Counted from the stretch's first letter, positions 47,377 through 55,888 are shown. The stretch: 64,000 bases of DNA from CAWKDC01 sp964383495 (GCA_964383495.1 CAYLHG010000006.1:10122-74121), one strand, 5' to 3'. Numbers and translations are program-made. The notes: generated by a model not told the origin, from the letters alone.

Positions 47377-47404
47377 ATATGGGGGCTTTATTGATATTTT
47401 CAAG
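47377..47404 (-). promoter_or_regulatory. Sigma32 heat-shock promoter of grpE-dnaK-dnaJ
   Basis: On the minus strand CTTGAAA (47398-47404) is followed after 13 nt by CCCCATAT (47377-47384), a near-exact match to the sigma32 -35 and -10 consensus at the right spacing. It lies 30 nt upstream of the grpE ATG. Confidence 0.9.
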
Positions 47405-47443
47405 CCTTTTAACGCCGCGAGGGGTGTTTTGCGTAAGTCCTGT
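47402..47443. repeat. Partial copy of the miniature element, right half
   Basis: AAGCCTTTTAACGCCGCGAG and the following GCGTAAGTCCTG match the right part of the element at 48377-48530 almost base for base; the left part is absent. It abuts the grpE heat-shock promoter, and its end carries TTGCGT that can serve as a -35 for nadK. Confidence 0.8.
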
Positions 47444-47456
47444 GTTGGATTATAAT
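47429..47456 (+). promoter_or_regulatory. Probable nadK promoter
   Basis: TTGCGT (47429-47434), 16 nt, perfect TATAAT (47451-47456), 26 nt before the nadK ATG. The -35 hexamer lies inside the partial miniature-element copy. Confidence 0.6.
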
Positions 47457-47482
47457 AAAGCTAACAATCATTGGAGAAACCC

Positions 47483-48394
47483 ATGCAACCCCATTTTAAA
47501 CGCATCGCTTTGATGGGCCGTTATAGCACCCAAAGTACCCATCAAACCCTCGAAAAACTCGTGGCGTTCTTCACCACCCAACCAGTTGAACTTTTTATTG
47601 AAGCTGATACCGCCAGCCATATTCCTCCAATTTCCCTTCCCACGCTCACCACTGCTGACTTTGGCAACAAAGTGGATCTTGTCATTGTGGTTGGGGGCGA
47701 CGGCAGTTTACTGAATGCTGCGCATGCTGTGGTGGATAATCATATTCCTGTGATTGGCGTTAACCGAGGCCTACTGGGGTTTTTAACCGATATTTCTCCC
47801 GATAATATCGAGCAACATTTCGGCGCCATTCTTCAAGGAGAATTTGTAGAAGAAACACGCTTTCTTTTAGAAGCACATTTATACATGGAAGGAAAAGCCT
47901 CGCCTATCGGTATCGCACTGAATGATGTCGTACTTTACGCAGGCGAAATTGCGCGCATGATTGAATTTGAAATGTACATTGATGGCCAATTCGTTTACAG
48001 CCAGCGATCAGATGGGCTGATTATTGCTACACCTACGGGTTCCACCGCCTATGCGTTATCGGCAGGTGGGCCCATTTTGCACCCTTCGTTAGAATCCATT
48101 GTATTAGTGCCAATGTTCCCACACACGCTCACTTCTCGTCCCATTGCTGTGAGCAGTGAATCTGTAGTTGAATTACGTGTAGCACGAACACAATCCTCGA
48201 ACCATCCGGCTATCAGTTGTGATGGTCAAGCACTGGTTGCGCTTTCCCCTGGTGCTACTTTGAAAGTGACGCGCAAAAAAAATAAACTTAAGTTGATTCA
48301 CCCAGCCGATTACGATTATTATCATACGCTACGGACTAAGCTTGAATGGGGAACGCCTCTAAAAAGCAAATATTTTAGGACTTACGCAAAATGA
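47483..48394 (+). CDS. nadK: NAD kinase
   Basis: Phosphorylates NAD+ to NADP+. 303 aa from the ATG at 47483, preceded by GGAG at 6 nt (a TTG at 47471 overlaps the site). Family motifs: VVGGDGSLLNAAHAV with the catalytic GGDG, GVNRGLLGFLTD, and the NE/D-type SDGLIIATPTGSTAYALSAGG. The last five sense codons (RTYAK) and the TGA lie within the left end of a miniature transposable element, so the C-terminus was altered by its insertion. Divergent from grpE and upstream of recN as in many gammaproteobacteria. Confidence 0.97.
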   Translation: MQPHFKRIALMGRYSTQSTHQTLEKLVAFFTTQPVELFIEADTASHIPPISLPTLTTADFGNKVDLVIVVGGDGSLLNAAHAVVDNHIPVIGVNRGLLGFLTDISPDNIEQHFGAILQGEFVEETRFLLEAHLYMEGKASPIGIALNDVVLYAGEIARMIEFEMYIDGQFVYSQRSDGLIIATPTGSTAYALSAGGPILHPSLESIVLVPMFPHTLTSRPIAVSSESVVELRVARTQSSNHPAISCDGQALVALSPGATLKVTRKKNKLKLIHPADYDYYHTLRTKLEWGTPLKSKYFRTYAK

Positions 48395-48530
48395 CAAAAA
48401 GCCGTCAACAGGACACCCGCAAAACGTGGATCGCAAGGCAAAAGGCGACGAAAAAACGCAGCATAGATCAACTATGTGAGCATTTTGAGAAGCCTTTTAA
48501 CGCCGCGAGGCGCATTCTACGTAAGTCCTG
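48377..48530. mobile_element. Miniature inverted-repeat element (MITE-like) between nadK and recN
   Basis: 154-nt unit with imperfect terminal inverted repeats: left AGGACTTACGCAAAAT and right ATTCTACGTAAGTCCT (14 of 16 positions complementary). It is flanked by TATTTT (48371-48376 and 48531-48536), a likely 6-bp target duplication. There is no transposase: the only open frame inside is a short lysine/arginine-rich one with no recognisable domain. A right-half copy is at 47402-47443 and a left-end-like sequence at 39536. Confidence 0.75.
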
Positions 48531-48556
48531 TATTTTCCACCTTCCCAGGAATAACC

Positions 48557-50209
48557 ATGCTAACGCATATTCATATTCGCCATTTTGCTATTATTGATGA
48601 GCTGGATTTAGAATTGTATCCGGGCATGACTGTCATGACCGGTGAAACAGGTGCAGGTAAATCTATCATGATTGATGCACTCTCTTTATGCATGGGTGAA
48701 CGCGCTGATGCCAGTTTTGTACGTGCAGGTTTTGAGCGCGCAGAAATCAGTGTCACCCTTGATATCACTGCTCTGCCTACGGTGCAAACCTGGCTGACTG
48801 AGCATGAATTAAATCAAGAAGAAAAAGAATGCGTGATTCGTCGCACTATATTGTCTGATGGCCGGTCTCGAGCCTATATTAATGGCGAATCGGTGCCGCT
48901 TTCTACATTAAAATCGCTCTCGCGATTACTTATTGATATTCATAGTCAACATGCCCATCACGCTTTATTTAAAACAGAAACACATCGTTATTTATTAGAT
49001 GTATTTGGAAAACATATGCAGGATGCACAATTGGTGCATCAAGCCTATCATTCGCTCAAACAATTAAAAGAGAAACATGCGACATTAGTGATGAATGAAT
49101 CTCAAAAAACGGATGAAATGGATTTATTACGATTTCAATTAAATGAACTAGAAACATTGCATTTAAAAACAAATGAATGGAACACATTAACAGCTCAACA
49201 CGATAAACTTTCAAAAGGCGATGAACTATTATCCTATATTCAATCCATTTTACAATTATTAAATGAAGATGCTTCTGTTACAATATTGTTATCTCGAATC
49301 CAAAGTCAGTGCGAAGCATTAATCAAATTAGATGCTGCGCTTGAACCTGTTACAACAATGTTAGAAGAAGCAAGAATTAATTGTGTAGAAGTCATCAACA
49401 CATTGAATGCATATGCACAAAAAATGGATACCGATTCATCACATCTTGAAGAAATCAATGCACGCTTAAGTGTATTGCATGAAATGTCACGAAAACATCG
49501 TGTAGCACCTGAAGCATTGTCAGAAAAATTATCTACGATTACTAAAAAGCTAAACACATTAGATTCTCAGTCAGCAGAAATATCAATACTTGCTGACATG
49601 ATTATAAGCAAAGAAAAAGAGTATGAAAATTTATGCGATATTTTATCCAAAAAACGCAAAAAGGCAGCACCTTTATTAAACGAAGCTATCACAGATTCTA
49701 TGCAACAATTAGGTATGCCAGGCGGTACTTTTTTTGTGGGGTTTGAACCATTAGAAGCCTTTGGCGCTTATGGTGCAGAGCAAGTTGTTTTTATGGTGAA
49801 TACAAATCCGGGTGCTACACCTGCGCCCCTTCATAAAATTGCTTCGGGTGGTGAATTGTCGCGTATTTCATTAGCATTACAAGTGCTGATTGTACAAGAT
49901 GATAGTTTACCTGTGATTGTATTTGATGAGGTGGATGTAGGTATTGGTGGTGGCACAGCAGAAATTGTCGGGCAATTATTGCACGCATTAGGAGAAAAAG
50001 CACAGGTATTATGTGTAACGCATTTGCCACAGGTCGCGGCACAAGGAGATCACCATTTTTATATTTCCAAACAAACGGAAAACAGCACAACACGCACCCA
50101 AGTGACTGTGCTAGATAGGAATGGTCGCGTACATGAGCTGGCTCGAATGCTGGGCGGCGTGAAAATTACGGAAAAAACCTTGCAGCATGCGAGTGAGATG
50201 CTGGGGTGA
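48557..50209 (+). CDS. recN: DNA repair protein RecN
   Basis: SMC-like ATPase for double-strand break repair. 550 aa from the ATG at 48557 (MLTHIHIRHFAIIDELDLEL) with AGGA 6 nt upstream; an earlier ATG at 48476 falls within the miniature element. Walker A is TGETGAGKSIMIDAL. A long coiled-coil middle follows, then the signature SGGELSRISLALQVL and Walker B VIVFDEVDVGIGGGTA. Length matches E. coli (553). No clear LexA box seen upstream, so SOS control cannot be claimed. Confidence 0.97.
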   Translation: MLTHIHIRHFAIIDELDLELYPGMTVMTGETGAGKSIMIDALSLCMGERADASFVRAGFERAEISVTLDITALPTVQTWLTEHELNQEEKECVIRRTILSDGRSRAYINGESVPLSTLKSLSRLLIDIHSQHAHHALFKTETHRYLLDVFGKHMQDAQLVHQAYHSLKQLKEKHATLVMNESQKTDEMDLLRFQLNELETLHLKTNEWNTLTAQHDKLSKGDELLSYIQSILQLLNEDASVTILLSRIQSQCEALIKLDAALEPVTTMLEEARINCVEVINTLNAYAQKMDTDSSHLEEINARLSVLHEMSRKHRVAPEALSEKLSTITKKLNTLDSQSAEISILADMIISKEKEYENLCDILSKKRKKAAPLLNEAITDSMQQLGMPGGTFFVGFEPLEAFGAYGAEQVVFMVNTNPGATPAPLHKIASGGELSRISLALQVLIVQDDSLPVIVFDEVDVGIGGGTAEIVGQLLHALGEKAQVLCVTHLPQVAAQGDHHFYISKQTENSTTRTQVTVLDRNGRVHELARMLGGVKITEKTLQHASEMLG

Positions 50210-50231
50210 CCTCACCACTACGAATAATTCA

Positions 50232-50537
50232 CTACTCTACAATACGAACAACCTTGCCTTCCTCAAAATAAATCGTCAATTTCTTATGCACAGGATCTTT
50301 AAACTTCTCTTTGTAATAATAAACATAATCATACCGGTTGTACCCAAAACTATCGTGCGAAATAGGGGCGCCTAATAAAAATTCTACCTGCTCTTGTGTC
50401 ATCCCCAACTCAAGTTGGTCCATTTTGTCTGCCTCAAGCAAGTTTCCTTGCTGCATAGGAGGTTTATGCACAATAGAAAACCCACCACTCTGACACCCTA
50501 ATAAAGCCACACATAATAATATCAGCAATCTTTTCAC
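50232..50537 (-). CDS. bamE: Outer membrane assembly lipoprotein BamE
   Basis: Small lipoprotein of the BAM complex that inserts beta-barrels into the outer membrane. 101 aa with a GTG start at 50537 preceded by GGGGGA. Lipoprotein signal with lipobox LLGC (Cys15). The mature fold has the SmpA/OmlA pattern QLELGMTQEQVEFLLGAP near residue 40 and YVYYYKEKF. It is convergent with recN and divergent from fur, a gene order common in gammaproteobacteria. Confidence 0.94.
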   Translation of the reverse strand: MKRLLILLCVALLGCQSGGFSIVHKPPMQQGNLLEADKMDQLELGMTQEQVEFLLGAPISHDSFGYNRYDYVYYYKEKFKDPVHKKLTIYFEEGKVVRIVE

Positions 50538-50609
50538 AAACTATCCCCCTGTATTAGACTCAAGCTATGTTACCATAGTCAGGTAAAACCAAAAAGCAAA
50601 GGAGCACTC

Positions 50610-51026
50610 GTGGATAACAACGATTTACGCAAAGCTGGGCTCAAAGTAACACTCCCTCGTCTGCGCATTCTTCAAATGCTGGCTGACGCACCTGATAAGC
50701 ATTTAAGTGCAGAAGACATTTACAAGGGCTTACTGGATATGGGAGATGAAGTAGGGTTAGCAACTGTATACCGCGTGCTCACGCAGTTTGAGGCAGCAGG
50801 CCTTGTGCAACGCTTGAACTTTGAAAGCGGGCAAGCAGTGTTTGAGCTGAATAAAGGGTCACATCATGATCATTTAGTCTGTACGAAGTGCAACGCCGTA
50901 GAAGAATTTGTAGACGAAGTGATCGAAGCACGCCAAAAAGCCATTGCAGAAAAATTTGGGTATGAAATGACTGATCACGCCCTGAATATTTTTGGAATAT
51001 GCAGAGCGTGTCGATCTCAGGGATGA
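50610..51026 (+). CDS. fur: Ferric uptake regulator Fur
   Basis: Iron-responsive repressor. 138 aa with a GTG start at 50610 preceded by AAAGGAG. N-terminal winged helix (LRKAGLKVTLPRLRILQML; AEDIYKGLLDMGDEVGLATVYRVL) and the metal-binding dimer domain (GSHHDHLVCTKCNAVEEF; CRAC near the C-terminus). No palindromic Fur box was noticed in the 72-nt gap shared with bamE. Confidence 0.96.
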   Translation: MDNNDLRKAGLKVTLPRLRILQMLADAPDKHLSAEDIYKGLLDMGDEVGLATVYRVLTQFEAAGLVQRLNFESGQAVFELNKGSHHDHLVCTKCNAVEEFVDEVIEARQKAIAEKFGYEMTDHALNIFGICRACRSQG

Positions 51027-51035
51027 TAGATTGGT

Positions 51036-51452
51036 TTACAGAGGCTTAAAAGGCTTAGCCCAATCCCCTTTTTGATTCCGCGTATCATGTTTACGTTCCT
51101 GATCGGGATCTCGTTTGTATTCCTCACCATCCGGTACTATATCACCATCAAAATCATTCTCAAAAATCATCATATCGGCATCGTCATCACTCTCTTCTGA
51201 ATAGTCTGAATTATCTTCACTGGAATGACGCTTTCTCGGCTCTAGCACGGGGGCGGCAAAATGAAGCGAAGAAGGCTGATTTTGATTAAAACTCTTAGAA
51301 GAAAAACTATTAGGTGGCGGCGGTGGAGACACAGCGTGTTTTATAGAAATAGGTGCAGTAAGCGCATGATGCAATGGCTGCATATCCCAATACTGTTGGT
51401 TGGTTGAGCCATTCTGCGTATCTTTGCCCGTAAAAGATTTTGTAGATTTCAT
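51036..51452 (-). CDS. Orphan acidic, disordered protein
   Basis: 138 aa with AAAGGA 9 nt before the ATG; convergent with fur. No recognised domain. Composition is extreme: a Ser/Asn-rich N-terminus, a proline run (SPPPPPNSF), then a highly acidic stretch (HSSEDNSDYSEESDDDADMM, near residues 85-104) and a charged tail. Predicted disordered throughout. Such proteins are common among secreted effectors of intracellular bacteria, but short low-complexity frames can also be chance; the ribosome-binding site favours a real gene. Confidence 0.6.
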   Translation of the reverse strand: MKSTKSFTGKDTQNGSTNQQYWDMQPLHHALTAPISIKHAVSPPPPPNSFSSKSFNQNQPSSLHFAAPVLEPRKRHSSEDNSDYSEESDDDADMMIFENDFDGDIVPDGEEYKRDPDQERKHDTRNQKGDWAKPFKPL

Positions 51453-51475
51453 TACTCATATTCCTTTTATCTAAA

Positions 51476-51513
51476 AAAATAACTTATGCCATATTGATGA
51501 CATAAGTTATTTT
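51476..51513 (-). terminator. Terminator-like hairpin after the copper chaperone gene
   Basis: AAAATAACTTATG (51476-51488) pairs perfectly with CATAAGTTATTTT (51501-51513) across a 12-nt loop. The stem is AT-rich with A/T ends, so it can act in both directions; it lies 17 nt past the copper chaperone stop. Confidence 0.7.
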
Positions 51514-51529
51514 ATCACACTCATTATTT

Positions 51530-51970
51530 TTATTCATGCCTCCGCATATCTTTTACTGGAATATTTTGCACGGTAGAAGTAGATTTATCTGAATATGTAA
51601 TGAGCAGTGTAACGTTATCTGTAGGCACCAAAGGCTCAGGCATTCCCATTAACATTAAATGTTCACCGCCTGGTTGTAAAATTAATTTTCCATGCGCAGG
51701 AACTACCAACTCATGCAGGTGCTCCATACGCGCGCGTCCCTTTTTTTCTACCGTTTTATGCATCATTACAGTGGCTGCATCTTCACTGGCAACGCCTACG
51801 ATAGTGATGGGTTTATCGCTTTTATTTTCAATGATCATATACGCTGCTGTTGAAGTTTGTTCTGGCGCCATGGCACGAATATAGGCTTCCGTATATGTCA
51901 CATGATGAGACATACATGCAAAGGAAACCATTGGAAATAATAACCCTATTGTGCATAACAATTTTTTCAT
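51530..51970 (-). CDS. PCu(A)C-type periplasmic copper chaperone
   Basis: Binds Cu(I) in the periplasm and helps load the CuA site of cytochrome c oxidase. 146 aa from the ATG at 51970, with AAGGAGC 9 nt upstream. Signal peptide MKKLLCTIGLLFPMVSFA. The mature domain has the DUF461/PCuAC pattern with His and Met ligands: MMHKTVEKKGRARMEHL and GGEHLMLMG. Normally next to a SCO gene; here it stands alone. No membrane segments. Confidence 0.92.
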   Translation of the reverse strand: MKKLLCTIGLLFPMVSFACMSHHVTYTEAYIRAMAPEQTSTAAYMIIENKSDKPITIVGVASEDAATVMMHKTVEKKGRARMEHLHELVVPAHGKLILQPGGEHLMLMGMPEPLVPTDNVTLLITYSDKSTSTVQNIPVKDMRRHE

Positions 51971-52010
51971 CAAAAATGCTCCTTCAGTGTACACTCTTCA
52001 TCTCAAACGC

Positions 52011-53246
52011 TTACTGTATAGGAGGCGCGGGCCTCGTGGAAAGAGACATATTTTTCTTTTTCCGCTCTTCCGCTGAAAGCTCGGAAGCCATATCAGCAGG
52101 TTGAGGTAAGCTCACCTTTAACGCACTTGCAATTCCTCTTGTTGCAACCTGACGTAATTCATTCGGCTGTACGCCTAACCAATCAGCTTGTGTTGCTAAA
52201 TCATCTGTAGGATTTTGTTGGGTTGGTTCAGGCTTATTCTGAAGTGTAAAGGGACTGTTCGCGCTTAATGTAGCTTCATGACGCACATGCTGCCCGGTCA
52301 CAGACGTAGGCGCATTCTTGAATGAACTCTGAACGTATTGTGCTTGGGCTTCACCTGAATTTATTGCATCAGAAGTCATATCAAAAGTAGGGCTCACATC
52401 ACTGGGCACAGGCCCAACTAAAGGTGCAGGATTGTTCGTTTGCGTAGCCCATGCTTTTAATGCAGCTAAGTCCGCTTCTACCGCCTTTTCCAATGTTTGT
52501 GCCAGTTTAGCTATTTTTTGCACATGCGTATTAAAATCTTGTGCTAATAAATCTGGCGAAACAGCTTCGTGTGTTTTTCCAATATGCAACAATCCTCGTG
52601 CCAAACGATCCACAAATTGTTTTGCAAGCACCATATTGTCGCTGACTTTATTGTCCACGCTATGTTCAAGTGTGACCAAGTGAGAGAGCAACCCTTCTGA
52701 AATTTCAGCATGCTTAGCAAGCGCCTCATGATCCGCTTCAGGAATAGGCGTATCCATGGCAGCATAAAAGGCGTCAACACCCACCTCTACCGCTAAAGAG
52801 GCCAGCGTCAATTCATAAGCTGAAGCATAAATGGCAGCCCATGCCCTAGCAACACTCTCTGGATGTGCTGTATACGTATCTCTAACGTGCGTTTGTGTCT
52901 CATCAGGCCGCATACTTTCCAGGATATCATCGAGTTGATCATCATAAGCTTCTTGCATGGTGTAAAATTCTTCTTGTCGGCGCTTCTCTTCTACTTCTGC
53001 TGCTGCACGTTTGCGAGCCTCTGCCACCCATTTCGCCATTTCTCCTTGTTGCTGCTCTTGGAGGTTGATGTTAATCTGCATGTATGTTGCCGCATACTCC
53101 CTCAAGGCAAGTAATTGCTGTGCGGACCAGTAAAGGTTTTTCAACGGGTTAGGGTGTGGGGAAGCTAAAATCTGCTGCCACGTTAACCGTGGTGCGAAAG
53201 GGAGTTCATAAATTTTAGGCTTCAAGGCAAGTACTGCAACAGGCAT
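52011..53246 (-). CDS. Orphan coiled-coil protein
   Basis: 411 aa from the ATG at 53246 (MPVAVLALKPKIYELPF), chosen because AGGGG lies about 8 nt upstream; an ATG at 53252 sits too close to it. No named family, signal peptide or membrane segment. Residues about 60-100 are a charged helix (WVAEARKRAAAEVEEKRRQE), likely coiled coil; about 130-300 is alpha-helical; the C-terminal ~110 residues are polar and Gln/Thr/Pro-rich and end with a basic patch (SAEERKKKNMSLSTRPAPP). Its style resembles secreted effectors but no export signal can be demonstrated. Confidence 0.7.
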   Translation of the reverse strand: MPVAVLALKPKIYELPFAPRLTWQQILASPHPNPLKNLYWSAQQLLALREYAATYMQININLQEQQQGEMAKWVAEARKRAAAEVEEKRRQEEFYTMQEAYDDQLDDILESMRPDETQTHVRDTYTAHPESVARAWAAIYASAYELTLASLAVEVGVDAFYAAMDTPIPEADHEALAKHAEISEGLLSHLVTLEHSVDNKVSDNMVLAKQFVDRLARGLLHIGKTHEAVSPDLLAQDFNTHVQKIAKLAQTLEKAVEADLAALKAWATQTNNPAPLVGPVPSDVSPTFDMTSDAINSGEAQAQYVQSSFKNAPTSVTGQHVRHEATLSANSPFTLQNKPEPTQQNPTDDLATQADWLGVQPNELRQVATRGIASALKVSLPQPADMASELSAEERKKKNMSLSTRPAPPIQ

Positions 53247-53307
53247 ACTCATCCCCTTATTTTTGAAAATGACTGATATGGAAGTATAACATATATTTTA
53301 AAACCCC

Positions 53308-53336
53308 TTGACACCTCAGGGAGTTATAGGCAGAAT
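53308..53336 (+). promoter_or_regulatory. Promoter of tRNA-Met
   Basis: Perfect TTGACA (53308-53313), 17 nt, CAGAAT (53331-53336), ending 11 nt before the tRNA. A GC-rich discriminator is not evident. Confidence 0.6.
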
Positions 53337-53347
53337 AGTCACTCCAT

Positions 53348-53421
53348 GGCTATGTAGCTCAGCCGGTTAGAGCGCGGCACTCATAATGCTGAGGTCGGTG
53401 GTTCGAGTCCACCCATAGCCA
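53348..53421 (+). tRNA. tRNA-Met (CAT), elongator
   Basis: 74 nt cloverleaf: acceptor GGCTATG/CATAGCC, D-arm GCTC/GAGC, anticodon loop CTCATAA with anticodon CAT at 53382-53384, T-arm GGTGG-TTCGAGT-CCACC, discriminator A. A full G1-C72 pair and no GGG/CCC anticodon-stem triple identify the elongator rather than the initiator. The CCA end is not encoded. It is convergent with metQ, 8 nt away. Confidence 0.95.
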
Positions 53422-53429
53422 GAAAAAAT

Positions 53430-54212
53430 TCAACGTGCCGGAATGGCTTGCCCCTGAAATAACTCCTCCGCTTTCTCAAGCACCGCTTGTGAATGCAAAG
53501 CTTCTACTAAGGCTTTTACTCGCGCATCCTTCTCAAACCCTTGGCGCACCACCACCACATTTGCATATGGAGAATGTTGATCTTCCGTCAGTAAAGCATC
53601 TCTGCTCGGCAGCAATCCACCCATCAAGCTATAATTCGTGTTAATCACTGCCAAACCAACATCAGGTAATACGCGCGGCAACTGCGCTGCCTCTAATGCG
53701 ATGATCTCCAACTGTTTAGGATTATTTTCAATATCTGCTATTGTCACACTGTAAATATCTTTATGCTTTAACGTAATAAGCTTCGCTTTTTCTAATAATA
53801 ATAATGCTCGCGCATTATTACTGGGGTCGTTAGGAATGGCGACCTTGGCTTTGTCCGGCAATGTTTGCAACGTATAATGTTGCGAGTAAATACCCATTGG
53901 GTACACAAATGTTTTTGCAACTGCTATCAAATGTGCATTAGGGTGTGCTTTCAAATAATGCTCTAAATAAACTTCATGTTGAAATACATTCGCATCTAAT
54001 GAACCATCTACTAAGGCAGTATTCGGTAAAATATAATCCGCAAATGTCATGATTTGAATATCCAAACCCGATTGTTCTAGTGCCACTTTTTGCGCTACTT
54101 TCATCAGATCAGTTTCAGGACCTGAAACGGTGCCTACGCGCAAGCGGCTCAGATCATCGTGAGAAGAGCAAGATAGCAATAATAAGCTCAATAATAATGC
54201 GATAACCCTCAT
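53430..54212 (-). CDS. metQ: Methionine ABC transporter substrate-binding lipoprotein
   Basis: NlpA/MetQ-family lipoprotein that captures D- and L-methionine for MetNI. 260 aa with lipoprotein signal MRVIALLLSLLLLSC (lipobox LLSC, Cys15) and GGAGGG before the ATG. Landmarks: LRVGTVSGPETDLMKVA and SLDANVFQHEVYLEHYLK, where MetQ residues contact the ligand. Last gene of the NhaC-metN-metI-metQ operon. Confidence 0.94.
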   Translation of the reverse strand: MRVIALLLSLLLLSCSSHDDLSRLRVGTVSGPETDLMKVAQKVALEQSGLDIQIMTFADYILPNTALVDGSLDANVFQHEVYLEHYLKAHPNAHLIAVAKTFVYPMGIYSQHYTLQTLPDKAKVAIPNDPSNNARALLLLEKAKLITLKHKDIYSVTIADIENNPKQLEIIALEAAQLPRVLPDVGLAVINTNYSLMGGLLPSRDALLTEDQHSPYANVVVVRQGFEKDARVKALVEALHSQAVLEKAEELFQGQAIPAR

Positions 54213-54231
54213 TTTTCCCTCCGCAAAAAAG

Positions 54232-54864
54232 CTAACGCTTATAGTTAGAAATCATATCCCCCAACACCTGAATAGACTGTACCAATACTACCAAAATTAC
54301 CGTTGTTGATAACATCACTTCTGCATTAAAATGCTGATACCCTTCATTGTACGCCAGCGTTCCCAATCCACCACCACCGACCACACCTGCCATTGCAGAA
54401 TATCCAATTAATGTGATCAGCAACATTGTCCATGCACGAATTAATCCTGGCCTTGCTTCGGGCAATACCATGTGGCGCAATATTTGCCCAGCAGTGGCGC
54501 CCATCGACTTGCCTGCTTCTAACAATCCTGGGGGTAATTCCACAAACACTGATTCACTCAAACGTGCGTATAAAGGGATCGCGGCCAATGTAAGCGGCAC
54601 GATCGCTGCGTTTGTTCCAATCGAAGTACCTACCATTACACGCGTCACTGGAATTAAAATAATCATGAAAATAATAAAAGGGATAGAGCGAATAACGTTC
54701 GCTACCATGCTGACGAAGCGGTACATATTAGGCTTTGCAAATAAATGCGTACTGGAAGTAGCATACATCCACAATCCTAAATATAAACCTATCACTCCTG
54801 CAATAATACCTGAAACAAATACCATATATAATGTTTCTAACGTAGCTTTAATCAAAGGAAACAT
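54232..54864 (-). CDS. metI: Methionine ABC transporter permease
   Basis: 210 aa inner-membrane permease with five predicted helices and the EAA loop that docks with MetN (LLEAGKSMGATAGQILRHMVLPEA). It matches MetI in length (~217). Its start overlaps the metN stop by 17 nt, so translation is coupled. metQ follows 19 nt later. Confidence 0.95.
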   Translation of the reverse strand: MFPLIKATLETLYMVFVSGIIAGVIGLYLGLWMYATSSTHLFAKPNMYRFVSMVANVIRSIPFIIFMIILIPVTRVMVGTSIGTNAAIVPLTLAAIPLYARLSESVFVELPPGLLEAGKSMGATAGQILRHMVLPEARPGLIRAWTMLLITLIGYSAMAGVVGGGGLGTLAYNEGYQHFNAEVMLSTTVILVVLVQSIQVLGDMISNYKR

Positions 54865-55885
54865 AACCCATTACCTCCGCTATCACGCCACGCTCTAATA
54901 AATAAGCTAATACAATGTCACGTTTACGATGATCATCCAAAGTGAAAATCATGGTGCCACAACCCTCACCTTGCAATGTTTCTAAATGCGCTTGTAAAAT
55001 ATTGACTGCTACACCGCATTCACGCACCAACCCCGACACCAATGGTTGCGTAGCTGCTTTGCCTCGAAAGGCTACATGAAACAGAGGTTGTCGATGTACA
55101 TCAGTCACATGTGGCGATAATTTTTCTAACAAAGCCGCAGGCAACGCTTCTCCCATAGAACGAGATACCAACTTTTTAGTGAATGGATCTTGTGGGGAAG
55201 TAAATAAATCTAACACTTCACCTTGCTCAACTACTTTTCCTTTGTTCATCACGGCTACGCGCGTACAAATAGATTTAATCACTTCCATTTCATGTGTAAT
55301 CAATACAATTGTTAATCTTTTTTCATCACGCAAGCTTTTGAGTAATGCTAAAATTTGTTCTGTGGTTTCTGGATCTAATGATGAAGTAGATTCATCTGAT
55401 AGTAAGATGCTCGGGTTATGAGCCAGGGCACGCGCAATCGCCACACGCTGCTTTTGCCCCCCGCTGAGTTGGCCCGGGTAACTTCTCGTAACATGTGATA
55501 ATCCAACCCGATCCAATAACGCTGGCACACGACGTTGTATTTCTGTGTCCGATACATTCATTAAACGCAATGGCAACGCTACGTTCTCGAATACTGTTTT
55601 TGACATGACCAAATGAAAATGCTGAAAAATCATGCCAATTTGGCTGCGCGCTTTTCGTAAAGCAGTTTGATCTAAATGATGAATTCGTTGCTGATTCACC
55701 CACACTTCACCTTCCGTTGGAATTTCAAGCGCATTGATTAAACGTAACAATGTGCTTTTACCCGCACCACTTTCTCCGATAATGCCAAAAATATCACCTG
55801 CATGAATTCGCAAAACAGTAGGATGCAATGCAACAATAGAAGAAGCACCTTCATATACTTTGCTTGCATGTTTTAACTCAATCAT
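54848..55885 (-). CDS. metN: Methionine ABC transporter ATP-binding protein
   Basis: 345 aa. Walker A GIIGESGAGKSTLLRLI (near residue 37), signature LSGGQKQRVAIARALA, Walker B ILLSDESTSSLDPETTEQIL. The C-terminal ~80 residues are the NIL domain (VSGLVRECGVAVNILQAHLE), which binds methionine and causes trans-inhibition of uptake. It starts 3 nt after the stop of the upstream NhaC-family gene. Confidence 0.96.
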   Translation of the reverse strand: MIELKHASKVYEGASSIVALHPTVLRIHAGDIFGIIGESGAGKSTLLRLINALEIPTEGEVWVNQQRIHHLDQTALRKARSQIGMIFQHFHLVMSKTVFENVALPLRLMNVSDTEIQRRVPALLDRVGLSHVTRSYPGQLSGGQKQRVAIARALAHNPSILLSDESTSSLDPETTEQILALLKSLRDEKRLTIVLITHEMEVIKSICTRVAVMNKGKVVEQGEVLDLFTSPQDPFTKKLVSRSMGEALPAALLEKLSPHVTDVHRQPLFHVAFRGKAATQPLVSGLVRECGVAVNILQAHLETLQGEGCGTMIFTLDDHRKRDIVLAYLLERGVIAEVMGYVSFD

Positions 55886-55888
55886 TGT

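Noticed and set aside
48391..48597. Short basic frame spanning the miniature element
   Set aside because: It is not transposase-like and crosses the recN start region; a chance frame inside the element.
53348..53500. tRNA-Met next to metQ as a regulatory link
   Set aside because: The tRNA is on the opposite strand and convergent; no T-box or similar structure seen, so adjacency is probably chance.
54347..54898. Plus-strand frame of 183 codons
   Set aside because: Mirror of the metI frame; composition is the complement of membrane helices and no start signal is present.
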